Shown here piece after piece: positions 51,944 through 62,719 of a DNA stretch of 64,000 nucleotides (within the stretch, counting starts at the first letter, position 1; the number at the start of each line of letters is the position of its first letter). Position numbers and translations under genes: made by a program. The stretch spans positions 1,736,001-1,800,000 of the forward strand of contig JAHQRK010000011.1 in assembly GCA_019828595.1 (NCBI GenBank). Direction: 5' to 3'. Source of the stretch: Aphanomyces cochlioides. Its lineage: Eukaryota; Oomycota; Saprolegniomycetes; Saprolegniales; Verrucalvaceae. The notes below the pieces were generated by a model. The model saw only the letters and a program-made list of their open reading frames with translations, had not been told where the DNA came from and did no database searches.

Positions 51944-54881
51944 TTAAAACTTGGTGCGGAATGTCTGGACGAATTCTGGAATTGTCGCCGCTTGGAATTG
52001 AGCAACATGCGCTCTCTTCACGGCGACGTAGGCTTTGGCTTGACGAGCACCGAGGGTATCCACCAGGACCTACAACAATGCATTCAGGATCACGACGTCG
52101 TCACGACAGGCATACTTGGTCAGCTTCAAAGGCATCCAACGCAGCGCCAAGTGTACTGGGCAAACGTCGCACGTGGCCTTTGACTTTCTCATCATCGCTC
52201 AGGTTGTGAGGATCGCCGTGAACAGGCTAAAGGAAAGCTTCATCAATCTTTTCACGAGAAGGGTCTTACTGGCGGCAGCTCGAGCTCTCGACGAATACCA
52301 TCCAAACCTGCAGCCAAGACGACTGCAAGGGCCAAATGAGGCGTCGCTGTTGGGTCAACTGTCTTCAGTTCAACATTGCTGTAGCCATCGGGAGACGTGC
52401 ACAGACGAATGGCAGCTTCTTTGTTGTCAATGCCCCAGCAACTGTAAATGCCAGCCCTAGAAGCGCACTCAGCTCTCTTGATGGTGGTTGCCACGGACGA
52501 TACCAGCAACTTGGTGTCATACGTGCGTACGAGTTGACGGTGGTGCATGTGATGGCCAAAATACCATCCAAGTGGGCCAAGATGCCAGCAAGGAAGTGCT
52601 TGACAAGTGGCGGGAAATCTTTTGTCAAGTTTGTCTCTCCCCTCCACAAGCTCAGATGCAAATGCGCTCCATTGCCGGCTTGCATCTCAAATGGCTTGGG
52701 CAGGAAACAAGGCTGGTAGCCATGCTTGACCGCAACGCCTTTGATAATCTCTCGCAAGAAGAGCTGCATGTCTGCAGCCTCGAGCGCAGGCAATTTCGTC
52801 AAACTTAGTTCGAATTGCCCAATACACGCCTAATTGCAACTTGAGTCGCGAGCTAGAACTCAATGGCATACCTCGGGATGAACGAGCCACAATGGCGCTC
52901 CAATAGCTGTGATTGACTCGACCAAGTCGTCCAAGAAACTCGGCGCCAAGTTCATCGCGTACGTTTGGCAATACGAAGTTCCATCGACTGGCTCATTCTT
53001 GCTGTCGTACAGGTTGAACTCGTTTTCAAAGCCGCAAAAGATGTCCAAGCCCAATCTACGAGGCTGTGAGTAAAATATGAGTCGATGGAGGTCAGACAAA
53101 CTCTTTGAACAGATCGATTTGGCACTGGGCAGCACTGCGCGGGCACAACGTCGTCTCGCCGTTCAAATCCCGCAACTGGACGAGAGCCATCGCGTGTTTT
53201 GGATGGTGTGGAAGCTGCCTACGCCAACATGGAGCAATCTTTAGAGGGATGGCTGGGTCTTACTTGAGCGTCGACAAGTCGGGGATCATCCAAATGTCTT
53301 CGGAAGATGTCAAGCCACAGTTGGGAACCAAGACGTCGGCGAACGCCATCAATCCCTACAGATGCAGTATTGGCAAAGTCTTGAGATCGATGCGGAAAAC
53401 CTGCACAGCGCTTGTTAATGCAACACCGCTATCTTGGACTTTAGCCAGTGCATTCACATGAACGCATTTAGCTCGCAGCAAGCCATCATTGCCACACCAG
53501 ACTAGTCGCACCAGCTGAACCCCCTCTGGGATTGCCAGAGGCGGCGAGATGGACGTTGACAACGAAATTTGAGGCGGCGTCAAGTGATACAAGGCCACAG
53601 CGTTTTCAAAAAAGATTTTACGCGCCGCGTCGATCGCTTGGTCGACTGTCAACTCTTTGTTGGCCACGCTGCGATTCAAAAGCTCGGTGACGACGTACTT
53701 GGACCACTTGACGCCAATGTAGCACATCTCGGGCGACACAGTTCCATCAGACGAAAAGAGCAATTTCCTAGTCCATCGTCATGCCACCAACATCAGCAGA
53801 ATCGACTTACGAAATCGGGCAAAGTTCCAAGAGCTGACCAACCGCTTGCAACATGCCATCGACTGAAAGACGGGGAATCGCCAAGCCCACATCAACATAG
53901 ACTTGGGGATAGACCGATGCTAAATAGCCAGCTTCACGGGAGTACGGGTAGGAGGAGTGCAACTAGACGCCATGAGCGTGCGGTGATAAGATTGAAAATG
54001 AACGTACCAAGACAATCTTGGCTTTGCGGAATTTTTCCAAGTCCAAGATCGCTTTCAAGTGCGTTGGGTTGCCATCGCTGAGCTGCATATCCGTGTCGCC
54101 AAAGCCAGTGTGGAACTGCAATGGAATGTCGTACTCAATTGCCATTTCAAGGGCGAGTACGACCAAGTAGTCGATCACGATCTTTTCGATGGGAGTCTTC
54201 TTGGTTTCGCGGAATTGAGTCGTCGGGCTCTTGGCAATGCGGCCTCGAACTTCCTCGCGAAGAGCTGCGTAGGCTTTCTCCACGGTAGCAAAGTCAGTCG
54301 TGGCTATTGTCAACGAGTTAATTCATCCGCATGGTCAAAGATCACGTACGGTCAATTGCAAGTCCAGTGCGGTAGCACGAAATCGACTTGAAGCCGACGA
54401 TGATATGTCGGTCAGCAGCGACAGCGGCTCGAACAGCAGCCGCCACACCAGAGATCGAATCGTAGGCTGGGTTTGATAAATCTTGCAAGAGCTTGAGCGC
54501 TTCGATTTCAATGCGGAAGATGCGCTTGGCGACGGGAACGTGCTGGGCATGCCATTGCACCGTTTGGTTCGTTTGACCGGACGGTGTGTACCCATCATCA
54601 ATGAGAAGAGCGTGTACATTCTTGTAGCAGAGCTTGGTGATTTCGTTGATAGGCAGCGTGCGACGGATAGACTCGACTTGGTCTGGCGTGCAGCCGTAAA
54701 GCTCAGCTAGATCTTGAAGAGTTCGAAGATAGCAAAGCGTATTGGGCACATGGTCTTCGAACACAGTCGCGTCCGACGTCTCGGCCAAGATATGATGCAG
54801 AGGGACATTTCCTGGTCCTTCCACGACGTTGTGGACGTGCTGATCCACGACGGGCAAGCGGGCAATGAAGTCTCGGAGCAT
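51944..54881 (-). CDS. FluG/NodGS-type amidohydrolase-glutamine synthetase fusion
   Basis: Eleven exons: 54881-54350, 54303-54008, 53962-53811, 53767-53401, 53355-53264, 53218-53098, 53063-52872, 52829-52504, 52456-52270, 52226-52116, 52069-51944. They sum to 833 codons without a stop. The N-terminal half is an amidohydrolase (VVDQHVHN metal site, LQFHTGFGDTD, LHSSYPYSREAGYLASVYPQ, FSSDGT). The C-terminal half is a type I glutamine synthetase-like domain (CGFENEF, EACIGQFELSL, GNGAHLHLSLW, NSYARMTPSCWAGIYSCWG, DNKEAAIR). In fungi FluG makes a developmental signal and in plants NodGS has related roles; the substrate here is unknown. One intron (53097-53064) is only 34 nt, and the rest are 42-47. 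Confidence 0.93.
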
Positions 54882-55637
54882 CCTATATTGAAGTGTGCGG
54901 TCGTTTGTCAAGTTGCCCTCGGATTGAGATATGAATTCTCTATAAATAAATATTTTGAATCATCTATGAAGTGTTTCACCCATAAATGAGCTTAATACCA
55001 GCCAGATTTACTATAATAATTAATAAATTGCTAAATTTAATATTATATTTAGTTTGAGAGAAGGATCGGCAATGTGACTTTGACATTTAAGCGATTTTGA
55101 TTGGCTTAAAATTTCTGTTAAATAGACTTTGATTGGCTGAAAATAATTTCACATATGTCAAGTGTCTCTCCGATCGTCTCACCAATGTGGACTGATGGAC
55201 GGACGTCAATGTCGACTTCTGGTCGGAGGACGCGAGAGGACCGTCCATGAGTCTTTCCATGTTGATGCTGACAATCAATGGAAAGCTTATTCGCTGCCAG
55301 ATTGCTCGGCCGTGTTCGATTACCTCTGATATTGTATCCATCCCACGCTGCTTTTGGGTTCCAGTGGTGTGGTCGAGTACGTGAGTGGGGGCTGCATCGA
55401 CTTGCATTTGTTGAAGAGAATTGCACTGGATGGAGTTCATGGCATACCCTTGGCAAAGTGAACTGTTGAGTACCGAAGCCTGGAGCGTCAGGGCTCCCGG
55501 TCGATTGACAATTTTTCAAGAGGTAATCATCCACGGCTTCAATAGGGTTGCCAGTAGCATTATCGATAACATTACCCACAACTAACTCCAGACCTTCTGT
55601 GATGCGCTTAGTGATAGTTTCGAGTCTTCATTTGGAT
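54882..55637. other. Intergenic region between FluG-like and DDX59-like genes
   Basis: Overlapping minus-strand frames (55118-55579 and 55087-55440) have mixed composition and no recognisable domain. Two copies of TTGATTGGCT (CCAAT boxes) occur near 55095 and 55129, upstream of the FluG-like gene. Confidence 0.45.
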
Positions 55638-57486
55638 TTATTCTAACGGTTTTATGAATTTAAACTTTTTATGCTGCGTCTCAGCTTGCTCGAGGACGAC
55701 AACTTTGCGCTTGGGTTCGTTCTCTGTCCACTGCCGCCAAGTTTTCTGCTGTTGAGCTGGCGTGAGGTGTTGTTTTGTAGTGTGGAATGCACGCTTGGAT
55801 TCGTCTTGGACGCGGATTTTGCGCTGGGCGTATGCTTTGATTCTCTGGCGTGTCGTCTCTTCGAGCATTTCATGCGGTATGGATGCTTGACCAGAGCGGA
55901 GAATTGGAATGAGTTCTCCAAAGATCGTTGCATTCTCAGCACCAATGTAGACTGTGGCGGCGCCTGGAGCGCCATTTCTTCCTGCACGACCGATCAAATG
56001 AATGTAGTCTAGAGTGAGCTCCATCAGGATGGAAGAGCGCAGATACAGACCTGCAGCGGTTGGCGGCAAATCGAACACGACAACTTCATCCAGTTGCAGC
56101 AGATCCATGCCCCGGCCAAGGAGAAACGTTGATACGAGAACTTGCGCCGTGCCTTCGACGAATGCATTCAATGCAGCAAGTCGTTGGCTCTACCAAATTC
56201 AGCAAAATGTTGTCAAATAAATTTACCTGTGTCTTGTCGCTGTGGATGGACAATGCTGATACGTTGGCGCTCTTGACGATTGCTTTGGCCAACATGTCAG
56301 CGCCTTGTTTTGAAGCTACAAAGACAATCTAGTGACCATGAGCTAAGTTGTCGCGATAGGAATTACGATGGATATGTCGACGTTGGAGCATTTATCTTGC
56401 AGGAGTTGAAACAAATGATGTTTCCTTGCTTCAGGAACCATGTAGTGGACGCTTTGATGGACATTGACCGCTTGAGCGTCAGCCACGGAGATAAGGATGG
56501 GTTGATGCAAGTTTTTGGCAGCAAAAGCATGTACTTTGTCGTCTATTGTGGCCGAGACCAAGATGGATTGCTTGTTGTCGGGCAAACACTTGAGCAATGA
56601 TACGACAATCCCAGCAAAGTCTTTCTCCAGGAGCATGTCGACTTCATCCAAGACACAACAAAGCGTGTGGGATAAATCGACCGAGTACTCTGTCACAAGA
56701 TCGTGGAGACGGCCTGGAGTTGCAATGACAAGCTGGACACCTTGGTTGAGACGATGGAGCTATAAACACAGTGTCAGGGGCAGCATCGTTGGTGAGCTTA
56801 CTTGATTTGGAATTGGCACTCCACCCACCAAGAGAGCTGTTTTCATCTTTGGGATGCCTTTCATAAGAGTCTAGAAAGCGAAGATCAGGAAATGTGCTAC
56901 ATGACAGAGCGGAGGACGGACTTTTGCTTGTTCTTCAAGCTGCACACAGAGTTCACGAATCGGAGCCAGGACAAGACCGAGGATTCGATGCTCTTCCACG
57001 TCCAGACGGTGCTCCATCACAAGCGCAACAAGTGGAATAAGATACGCCATTGTCTTCCCGGTGCCGGTAGGTGCTGTTACGATCAACTAGAGCCCCATGA
57101 ACATGGTGGAAGGTAGGGATACAGCTTACATTGTGGTGTTGAAGAGCGTATGGCAATACTTGCATTTGCACCGGAGTCGGATGATGATAGCCTTCTTTTT
57201 GCATGTTGTAATATAGATCGTCATGTAGGTTCAAGCTGCGGAATGCAGTCGCAAGTGGTAACTCGAGCCCCGCACCAGTGACGGAGATTCCAAATTCTTT
57301 CTGGAGGTCGCGATTCGCGGCGCGTTCTAAGGCTTTGTCGCGGCATTCCACACTACACACGTCTTCATCTGTCTTGTCACAAATATACTCGCCATATCTG
57401 CCACAAAAGACGCACACGGGCTCGCCTTCTAGCGGAAATCTCTGCTTGTCCGCGACCTCCACGATGTCGTCGTTGGCTTCATCCAT
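55638..57486 (-). CDS. DEAD-box RNA helicase with HIT zinc finger, DDX59-like
   Basis: Seven exons (57486-57130, 57086-56922, 56870-56802, 56759-56367, 56328-56227, 56189-56051, 56008-55638; introns 37-51 nt) give 531 residues. The N-terminus holds a HIT-type zinc finger (CVFCGRYGEYICDKTDEDVC), diagnostic of DDX59. The core has PTPVQMQVLPYAL (Q motif), APTGTGKT, APIRELCVQ, TPGR, DEVD in place of DEAD (LDEVDMLLEKDF), SATIDDK, and IHLIGRAGRNG. The gene is in frame only when all six introns are removed; one (56050-56009) is a multiple of three and could be retained. Its ATG is 200 bp from that of the protease gene, so the two share a divergent promoter. Confidence 0.9.
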
Positions 57487-57497
57487 GATTTTGGCCA

Positions 57498-57530
57498 ATT
57501 ATCCGGATATATATATCTTATCCGGATAAT
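57498..57530. promoter_or_regulatory. ATTATCCGGATA inverted repeat in a divergent promoter
   Basis: Two copies of the palindromic core TATCCGGATA (outer ATTATCC...GGATAAT) flank an AT stretch, starting 12 bp before the DDX59-like ATG. A similar arrangement lies at 46882-46908 before the fimbrin gene. Confidence 0.4.
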
Positions 57531-57685
57531 CAATGTTGAAGCCATTGATTTCATAATGCAACATTCTCTCACAACGACTCGCCCAATATTCTGACAGCAT
57601 CTGACTGATTTTCGAGTAGTCTTGACCTTTCAATTGAAAGAAGACGATGGCAAACCTCGTTCTTCATTGCAAAAGTTGATTTAGA

Positions 57686-59004
57686 ATGCGTGGAGAGAGT
57701 CTTCTCCTCGTGATGAATGCATTTGTATGGGCTACATTTGACGGTCGTGGATGCGTTCGAACGTGGCGCCACCGCGAGCGATCACACCCGAAAGAGTTTG
57801 AATTGCTACAACCAACACCTGCCCAAAAAGAAGAGATGGAAGCCATGCCTCGGCATTTTGACTGGTGTGAGCAAGGTATGTGCACATCGTCGTGGAATCA
57901 GCATGTGCCCATCTACTGCGGATCATGTTATGCTCATGGAGCGCTGGCTTCAGCAAACGACCGAATCAAGATTATGCATCACAAGATGGGCTGGAAGCGA
58001 CCAGATGTGATGCTAGGCCGTCAGAGTTTTCTCAATTGTGCTCCAGGCCACGGCCTTTCACGAGGATGCAAAGGTGGTGAACCTGCTGATGTGTACGAGT
58101 TCATGCGGGTGTATGGCCTTCCTGACGAAACTTGCCTGCATTACAACGCCACGGACCACACGAAATATCTTGATTCATCGAATGGCAAGTGTCCTCCCGA
58201 GGGATATTGCATCAAGTACGTCCGTGGAAAGAATTGCCTACTGACCTTTGCCACCGTTGTAGCTGCATGAAAACTCCAACGAGTGAGACTCCTGTGTGCT
58301 TTCCAGTGACTAAGGTAGTTCGCTACCGTGCCAAGGCATACTGGCGCTTCTCTGGCGAGTACGCCATGATGAAAGAACTTCTGAAGGGACCGATTACGTG
58401 CGGCATGGCGTGCTCCAACGAATTCGATTTCAATTACTCGGCTGGGATCTTTCGCGACACCATCAACTACTCTGTCGTTGACCATGACGTTGAAATTGTC
58501 GGATGGGGCGAGCTCGACGGCGTCAAGTATTGGCATGTGCGCAATTCCTGGGGAACGTACGCTTTGCTCACCTCAGGAGTCCTCTCATTGTGTTGTAGGT
58601 ATTGGGGAGAGAACGGCTTCTTTCGAATCGTGCGGGGGGAAAACAATTTGGTCATCGAGAGCGACTGCCACGCGATGATTCCCGACGTGAGCGACGACGA
58701 GCTGATCTGGGATGAAATCAAACCAGCGTACGGCGGCTCCGAGTTTGGCTTGCGGTCTTTTGACGATGCAAAGATTGCAAACCTGGAATACCCTCTTGAA
58801 GACACGAGTGAGATTTCATGGGGCAGCAAGAAGCTCGACAAGCACGAGGGAATACTGGTCGAGGAGAAGCTCTACAATGCGCTGCATGTGCGCCGCGAAT
58901 TGACAATAATCGTGTTTGGAATCGCTATGGCGTCCATCGGAGCTGTCGCTGGCGTGATAGCCGCAACGATGTACCGCCGAGGATGGTACGACCATCTGAC
59001 ATAG
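57686..59004 (+). CDS. Cathepsin Z/X-like cysteine protease with C-terminal membrane anchor (copy 1)
   Basis: Three exons (57686-58215, 58263-58556, 58599-59004; introns 47 and 42 nt), 409 residues. Papain-family residues: Gln in SSWNQHVP, Cys in YCGSCYAHG, His in VVDHDVEIVGWG, Asn in VRNSWG. The insert CGSCYAHGALASANDRI and the PDETCLHYNA segment match cathepsin Z (C1A). A long acidic stretch after the protease core (IPDVSDDELIWDE) leads to a hydrophobic helix (ELTIIVFGIAMASIGAVAGV) with Arg residues after it. That is a type I anchor, not found in animal cathepsin Z. The N-terminal 20 residues are a poor signal peptide. Close paralogue at 60787-62125. Confidence 0.9.
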
Positions 59005-59096
59005 CTGTCGTCAAGACAATCAACAAAATCTCTTTTATCTAGAGTTGACGCAAGACATGTACGATGTAGCTTAGCTTTCCTCGGGTTCAGATCGCT

Positions 59097-60291
59097 CTAC
59101 AGAGAGTGAGACGCTTGGCAGGCGCAATATTGCGTCAAATTCGTGAGCGTCGAGCAAGCAGAGGCGAACTCTGTTTTGTTGGCCGATGGTGTCGTCACCT
59201 CGAGGATAAACTTGTCCTGAATTGAAGCCGCTATGGCACGGCTGTCGTTGGGCAGCACTGTGAAAGAAACTTTCCACTTTTGCGAGACGATCGCGGTGTA
59301 TTCACCAGCAGGCCACTCTTGATTCAGCTCACGATCGAGTCGGAGTGCTACAAGACCTGTATCTGCTGGTAGACCAAATGTCGTGTTGAGCAACACGTCG
59401 GCGACGCTGGTGTTGACCACGACAGTCAGCTCCGTGAGTGCAAGCTCGACTGGTAACTCCAGCACGAGCCAAATGCTACGTTCGTCGTGTGCTGGGTTGA
59501 TGAGACCAGGGATGCCCATCAAGTTTGAGTGGCTCCACTTCTCTCCGACGTGAGCGACGATGGCAACTACTTCAGGGTCGAGTCGCTCTCTAGGCCTCGT
59601 GAGATTTCGAATGAGCAAGGAGGGCTTACGTCGCCTCGACGGATGTCAACTTTGCCACCGCGCGTTCAATTGCTCCGTCAGCTGTGAAGAGCCCGACAGC
59701 TTCAATGTCCACGACTTGGGCGTAGTGAGCACATGAAACGCCGTTCATGCTGGCAGCGGTGGCTGAATAGTTGACTAGTTTGGGCTGGGTGCATTGCAAA
59801 GTTGGATCGCGAGACCACAGCGTGGTGTAGCTCGTTTCAAACACGTATTTGGCCAATGCCTACTCGAAAAGACCAACGATTAAACGAAGCGACGGCGTCC
59901 AGCGTACGTGGAATAGTTGTGGGTCGATCGCCGCCTCGCACGTGTCGTCCAGCTTTGATCTTGGAATGAAATCAATGCACTGTCGGGATTCACAAAAGCT
60001 TGAGCTTGGACGATGATCCACACGTTCTAGTCGAGCTGCAGCCGTCGTTGTTAGCTCAACGTGTGAGTTTTGAGTCCACGCCCAGCCACTGAGCGCCACG
60101 ACGCCAAAGACCATGGCGAGGTAGCGGTGCATCTGTCGGCGCAGCTTGCGCTCTCGTTGCATGCGCTCCATTTGCGAGAAATAGCTGTTGATATGCGGCG
60201 GTGTCTGACGCCCTGAGTCTTGCAGGAGGCTGCTGTACTCGTCGCCGTCATCTAGCGCATACTCTTCGTCGTACGCGCCACGATCCATCAT
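59097..60291 (-). CDS. Single-pass (type II) membrane protein, unrecognised ectodomain
   Basis: Three exons (60291-59908, 59859-59630, 59589-59097; introns 48 and 40 nt), 368 residues. The first 50 residues are acidic and then Arg-rich (ERMQRERKLRRQMHR), followed by one span (YLAMVFGVVALSGWAW). Positive residues before the span indicate a cytosolic N-terminus. The ectodomain contains several Cys, NxS/T sites (NYSATA, NTSVAD, NLTQYC) and a beta-rich stretch (SIWLVLELPVELALTELTVV) that recalls discoidin/galactose-binding folds, but I cannot name a family. It sits between the two cathepsin-like genes, convergent with copy 1. Confidence 0.75.
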
Positions 60292-60786
60292 AGCAAACTC
60301 TTTCGATGTCGATGAAATGACGGTTCAAATATTCCTTGGATCTTTCGAAGTATCTCTCAAGTACATACGGCATGTACGTACGAGTTCGAGTTGAAACACT
60401 TTTTATATGAAGAAAGCTGTACGTACGAAAACGTAAACTGTAATAGTGTACGATGTTGAAGTGTCAATGACATCCGCAACCATAGAAACAAACCAACGGC
60501 AGACCGACCGCGCGCGGCCACATACTCACCACCATGTCAAGTAGAATGCTCGCTGCAGCCTGGAGAGCCTTCTCTACGCCTCCTCGTTAGGCTAGAGCTC
60601 TTGATTGAGTGGCCACGATTGCAATGAGGTACTTGTTGATGAAAGTTGAGAGAAAACCATCGTCATTTTGTCTATGGCGATCACGCCGCCGCCGTCGTCG
60701 CCGCCGACGATAGCTCTCAAATGTCATCGAATGCATACTTGACGGACGGAGACGCAGATACATTGAGAGGGTTACAGCCGACATGC
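60292..60786. other. Intergenic region
   Basis: Upstream of the type II membrane protein and downstream of protease copy 2. No gene seen. Repeated GTACGTAC-type palindromes occur around 60360-60430. Confidence 0.5.
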
Positions 60787-62125
60787 TCAGTCGATGCGTT
60801 GATAGTGTGCATAGCGTTGGGTATACTGCAAGGCAGCGAATGTGCCGATGGCAATTCCAGCCGAGCATGCCACGACAAGAGGGACAACCACCGTGCGAGG
60901 AGACAGCTGGGGCATGTCAACGTTGGCAGGCGGTGCTGGCGGCGCATGGAGTTGTTCGTGGCGACGAAGACGACTGGAATTCCATGAAATTGCCCTCGTG
61001 TCTTCAAGAGGTCGCTTGAGCGTGGCGATCTTTGCATCGTCAAACGGCCGCAGCCCAAACTCGGATCCGCCGTACGCTGGCTTGACTTCATCCCAGATGA
61101 GCTCGTCGTCGCTTACGTCGGGGATCATCGCGTGGCAGTCGCTCTCGATGACCAAATTGTTTTCTCCCCGCACAATTTTGAAAAAGCCGTTCTCTCCCCA
61201 GTACCTACAAGCAAAGGGAGTCACTCCATGTGCGGCGAGCATGACGTACGTTCCCCACGAATTGCGGACATGCCAATACTTGACGCCATCAAGCTCTCCC
61301 CACCCGACGATTTCAACGTCGTGGTCCATGAACGTGAAATTTGTCGTGTCGTGGAAGATCCCCGCCGAGTAATTGGCGACAAAGCCGCCGGACACCGCCA
61401 TGCCGCATGTAATCGGCCCATTGAGGAGCTCTTTCATCATGGCATATTCGCCTGAGAGGCGCCAATACGCCTTGGCGCGGTACCGCACGACCTTCGTCAC
61501 TGGAAAGCACACTGGAATCGTCGGACTCGCGGGGGTTTTCATGCAACTACAACAGTGCAATCGTTAGTCATTCCACGGAACGATGCATCTCATCCTACTT
61601 GATGCAATACCCCTCGGGAGGACACGTGCCGTTCGATGAGTTCAAGTACTTGGTGTAGTCTGTCGCGTTGTAGTGCAGACACGTCTCGTCGGGAAGACCG
61701 TAGACCTTCATGAACTCGTACACGTCGGCAGGAGCGCCTCCTTTGCATCCGTGAGAGAGTCCATGGCCGTATGCGCAGTTGAGGAAACTCTGCCGGCCGA
61801 GCATCACATCCGGTCGTTTCCAGCCCATCTTGTAGTGCATGATCTTGATACGGTCGTTCGCGGATGCGAGCGCTCCGTGAGCGTAGCACGAGCCACAGTA
61901 CGTCGGGATGTGTTGATTCCAAGACGACGTGCACATGCCTTGCTCACACCAGTCGAAAAAACGCGGCATTGCTTCCATCTCTGCGATTTGCTCTGGCGTC
62001 GGTGGCGGCACCACGAGTGTCCGCGCATTCATGGTATCGGAAGCATCCCAGGAAGGGATTCGACGACACGTGAGCGCTCCAGTGAAGAGCGTGGCGAGGA
62101 GAACAAGTCGTTCAGTCCAAGACAT
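60787..62125 (-). CDS. Cathepsin Z/X-like cysteine protease with C-terminal membrane anchor (copy 2)
   Basis: Three exons (62125-61599, 61546-61250, 61204-60787; introns 52 and 45 nt at the same two sites as in copy 1), 413 residues. A clear signal peptide opens it (MSWTERLVLLATLFTGALTC). Catalytic Cys, His and Asn are conserved (YCGSCYAHG, MDHDVEIVGWG, VRNSWG). Apart from the ends it is nearly collinear with copy 1, including PDVSDDELIWDEVKPAYGG. The tail then diverges to a Pro-rich segment and a span (VVVPLVVACSAGIAIGTFAA) followed by a short basic/Tyr end (YTQRYAHYQRID). It is probably secreted into the endomembrane system and retained at a membrane. Confidence 0.92.
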
Positions 62126-62281
62126 GGTGGACGCCACAAATCTCCTGTGGCGATCTTTCGACTGTCCAATCAGACCCCAAACGACATGCCACAGTTGCCA
62201 GCAGCAGCGTACTGACGACTCCCGACGACATGCGCATCAACTTGGCACGTAGCAACGTATGTAGTGCATCGTTATGTGGAG

Positions 62282-62605
62282 CTAGCTAGCTGCTGATCTA
62301 CTCGAGTCGACGTGGATTTCGCGGCGCGCTCTCACCCAGAGTCGCTCCGTCGTCGATTTTTCGGGATTGTCGACCGCATCATGCGGCTGCTTGAGAATGC
62401 TGTATCCTGGATGATGCTCGTGCGTGTGGCGACGGAGATCTCCAAGCGTAAACTCGTCAACGACACACGACGGCAGCGGACGGCTGACTTTCTTTCCGAC
62501 GAGGGCCGCGGCGGTGACAGCTGGAGTCGTCGTCGCCGCCGCCGTCCGTCGAATTGGAGTCGCTGGGAAAGAGGGATAGCAAACGAGCAGGGAAAGGGGA
62601 GCCAT
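62282..62605 (-). CDS. Hypothetical protein, 107 residues
   Basis: Open frame from ATG 62605 (context GGCCATGG). An Ala/Thr-rich N-terminus precedes a more ordinary C-terminal part (VVDEFTLGDLRRHTHEHHPG, then YSILKQPHDAVDNPEKS). It has protein-like composition, unlike the plus-strand frame over it, which is Arg-rich. No domain known. It is divergent from the coiled-coil gene. Confidence 0.38.
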   Translation of the reverse strand: MAPLSLLVCYPSFPATPIRRTAAATTTPAVTAAALVGKKVSRPLPSCVVDEFTLGDLRRHTHEHHPGYSILKQPHDAVDNPEKSTTERLWVRARREIHVDSSRSAAS

Positions 62606-62719
62606 GGCCAGTGCATCGAGTGCTTGCGACGATGATGACGCAGGTTGAAAAGTCTCGCTGGGACTTAAAATAGCTCGGAGACCAGATTTAGCGACGGCGA
62701 AACAACCTCGTTGGAAAGC

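Noticed and set aside
51901..52460. Plus-strand frames after the DDX21-like gene
   Set aside because: They lie opposite the last exons of the FluG-like gene, whose protein is recognisable to its stop at 51944.
55118..55579. Possible gene between the FluG-like and DDX59-like genes
   Set aside because: Two overlapping minus-strand frames of similar length, neither with a domain nor a splice that extends it convincingly.
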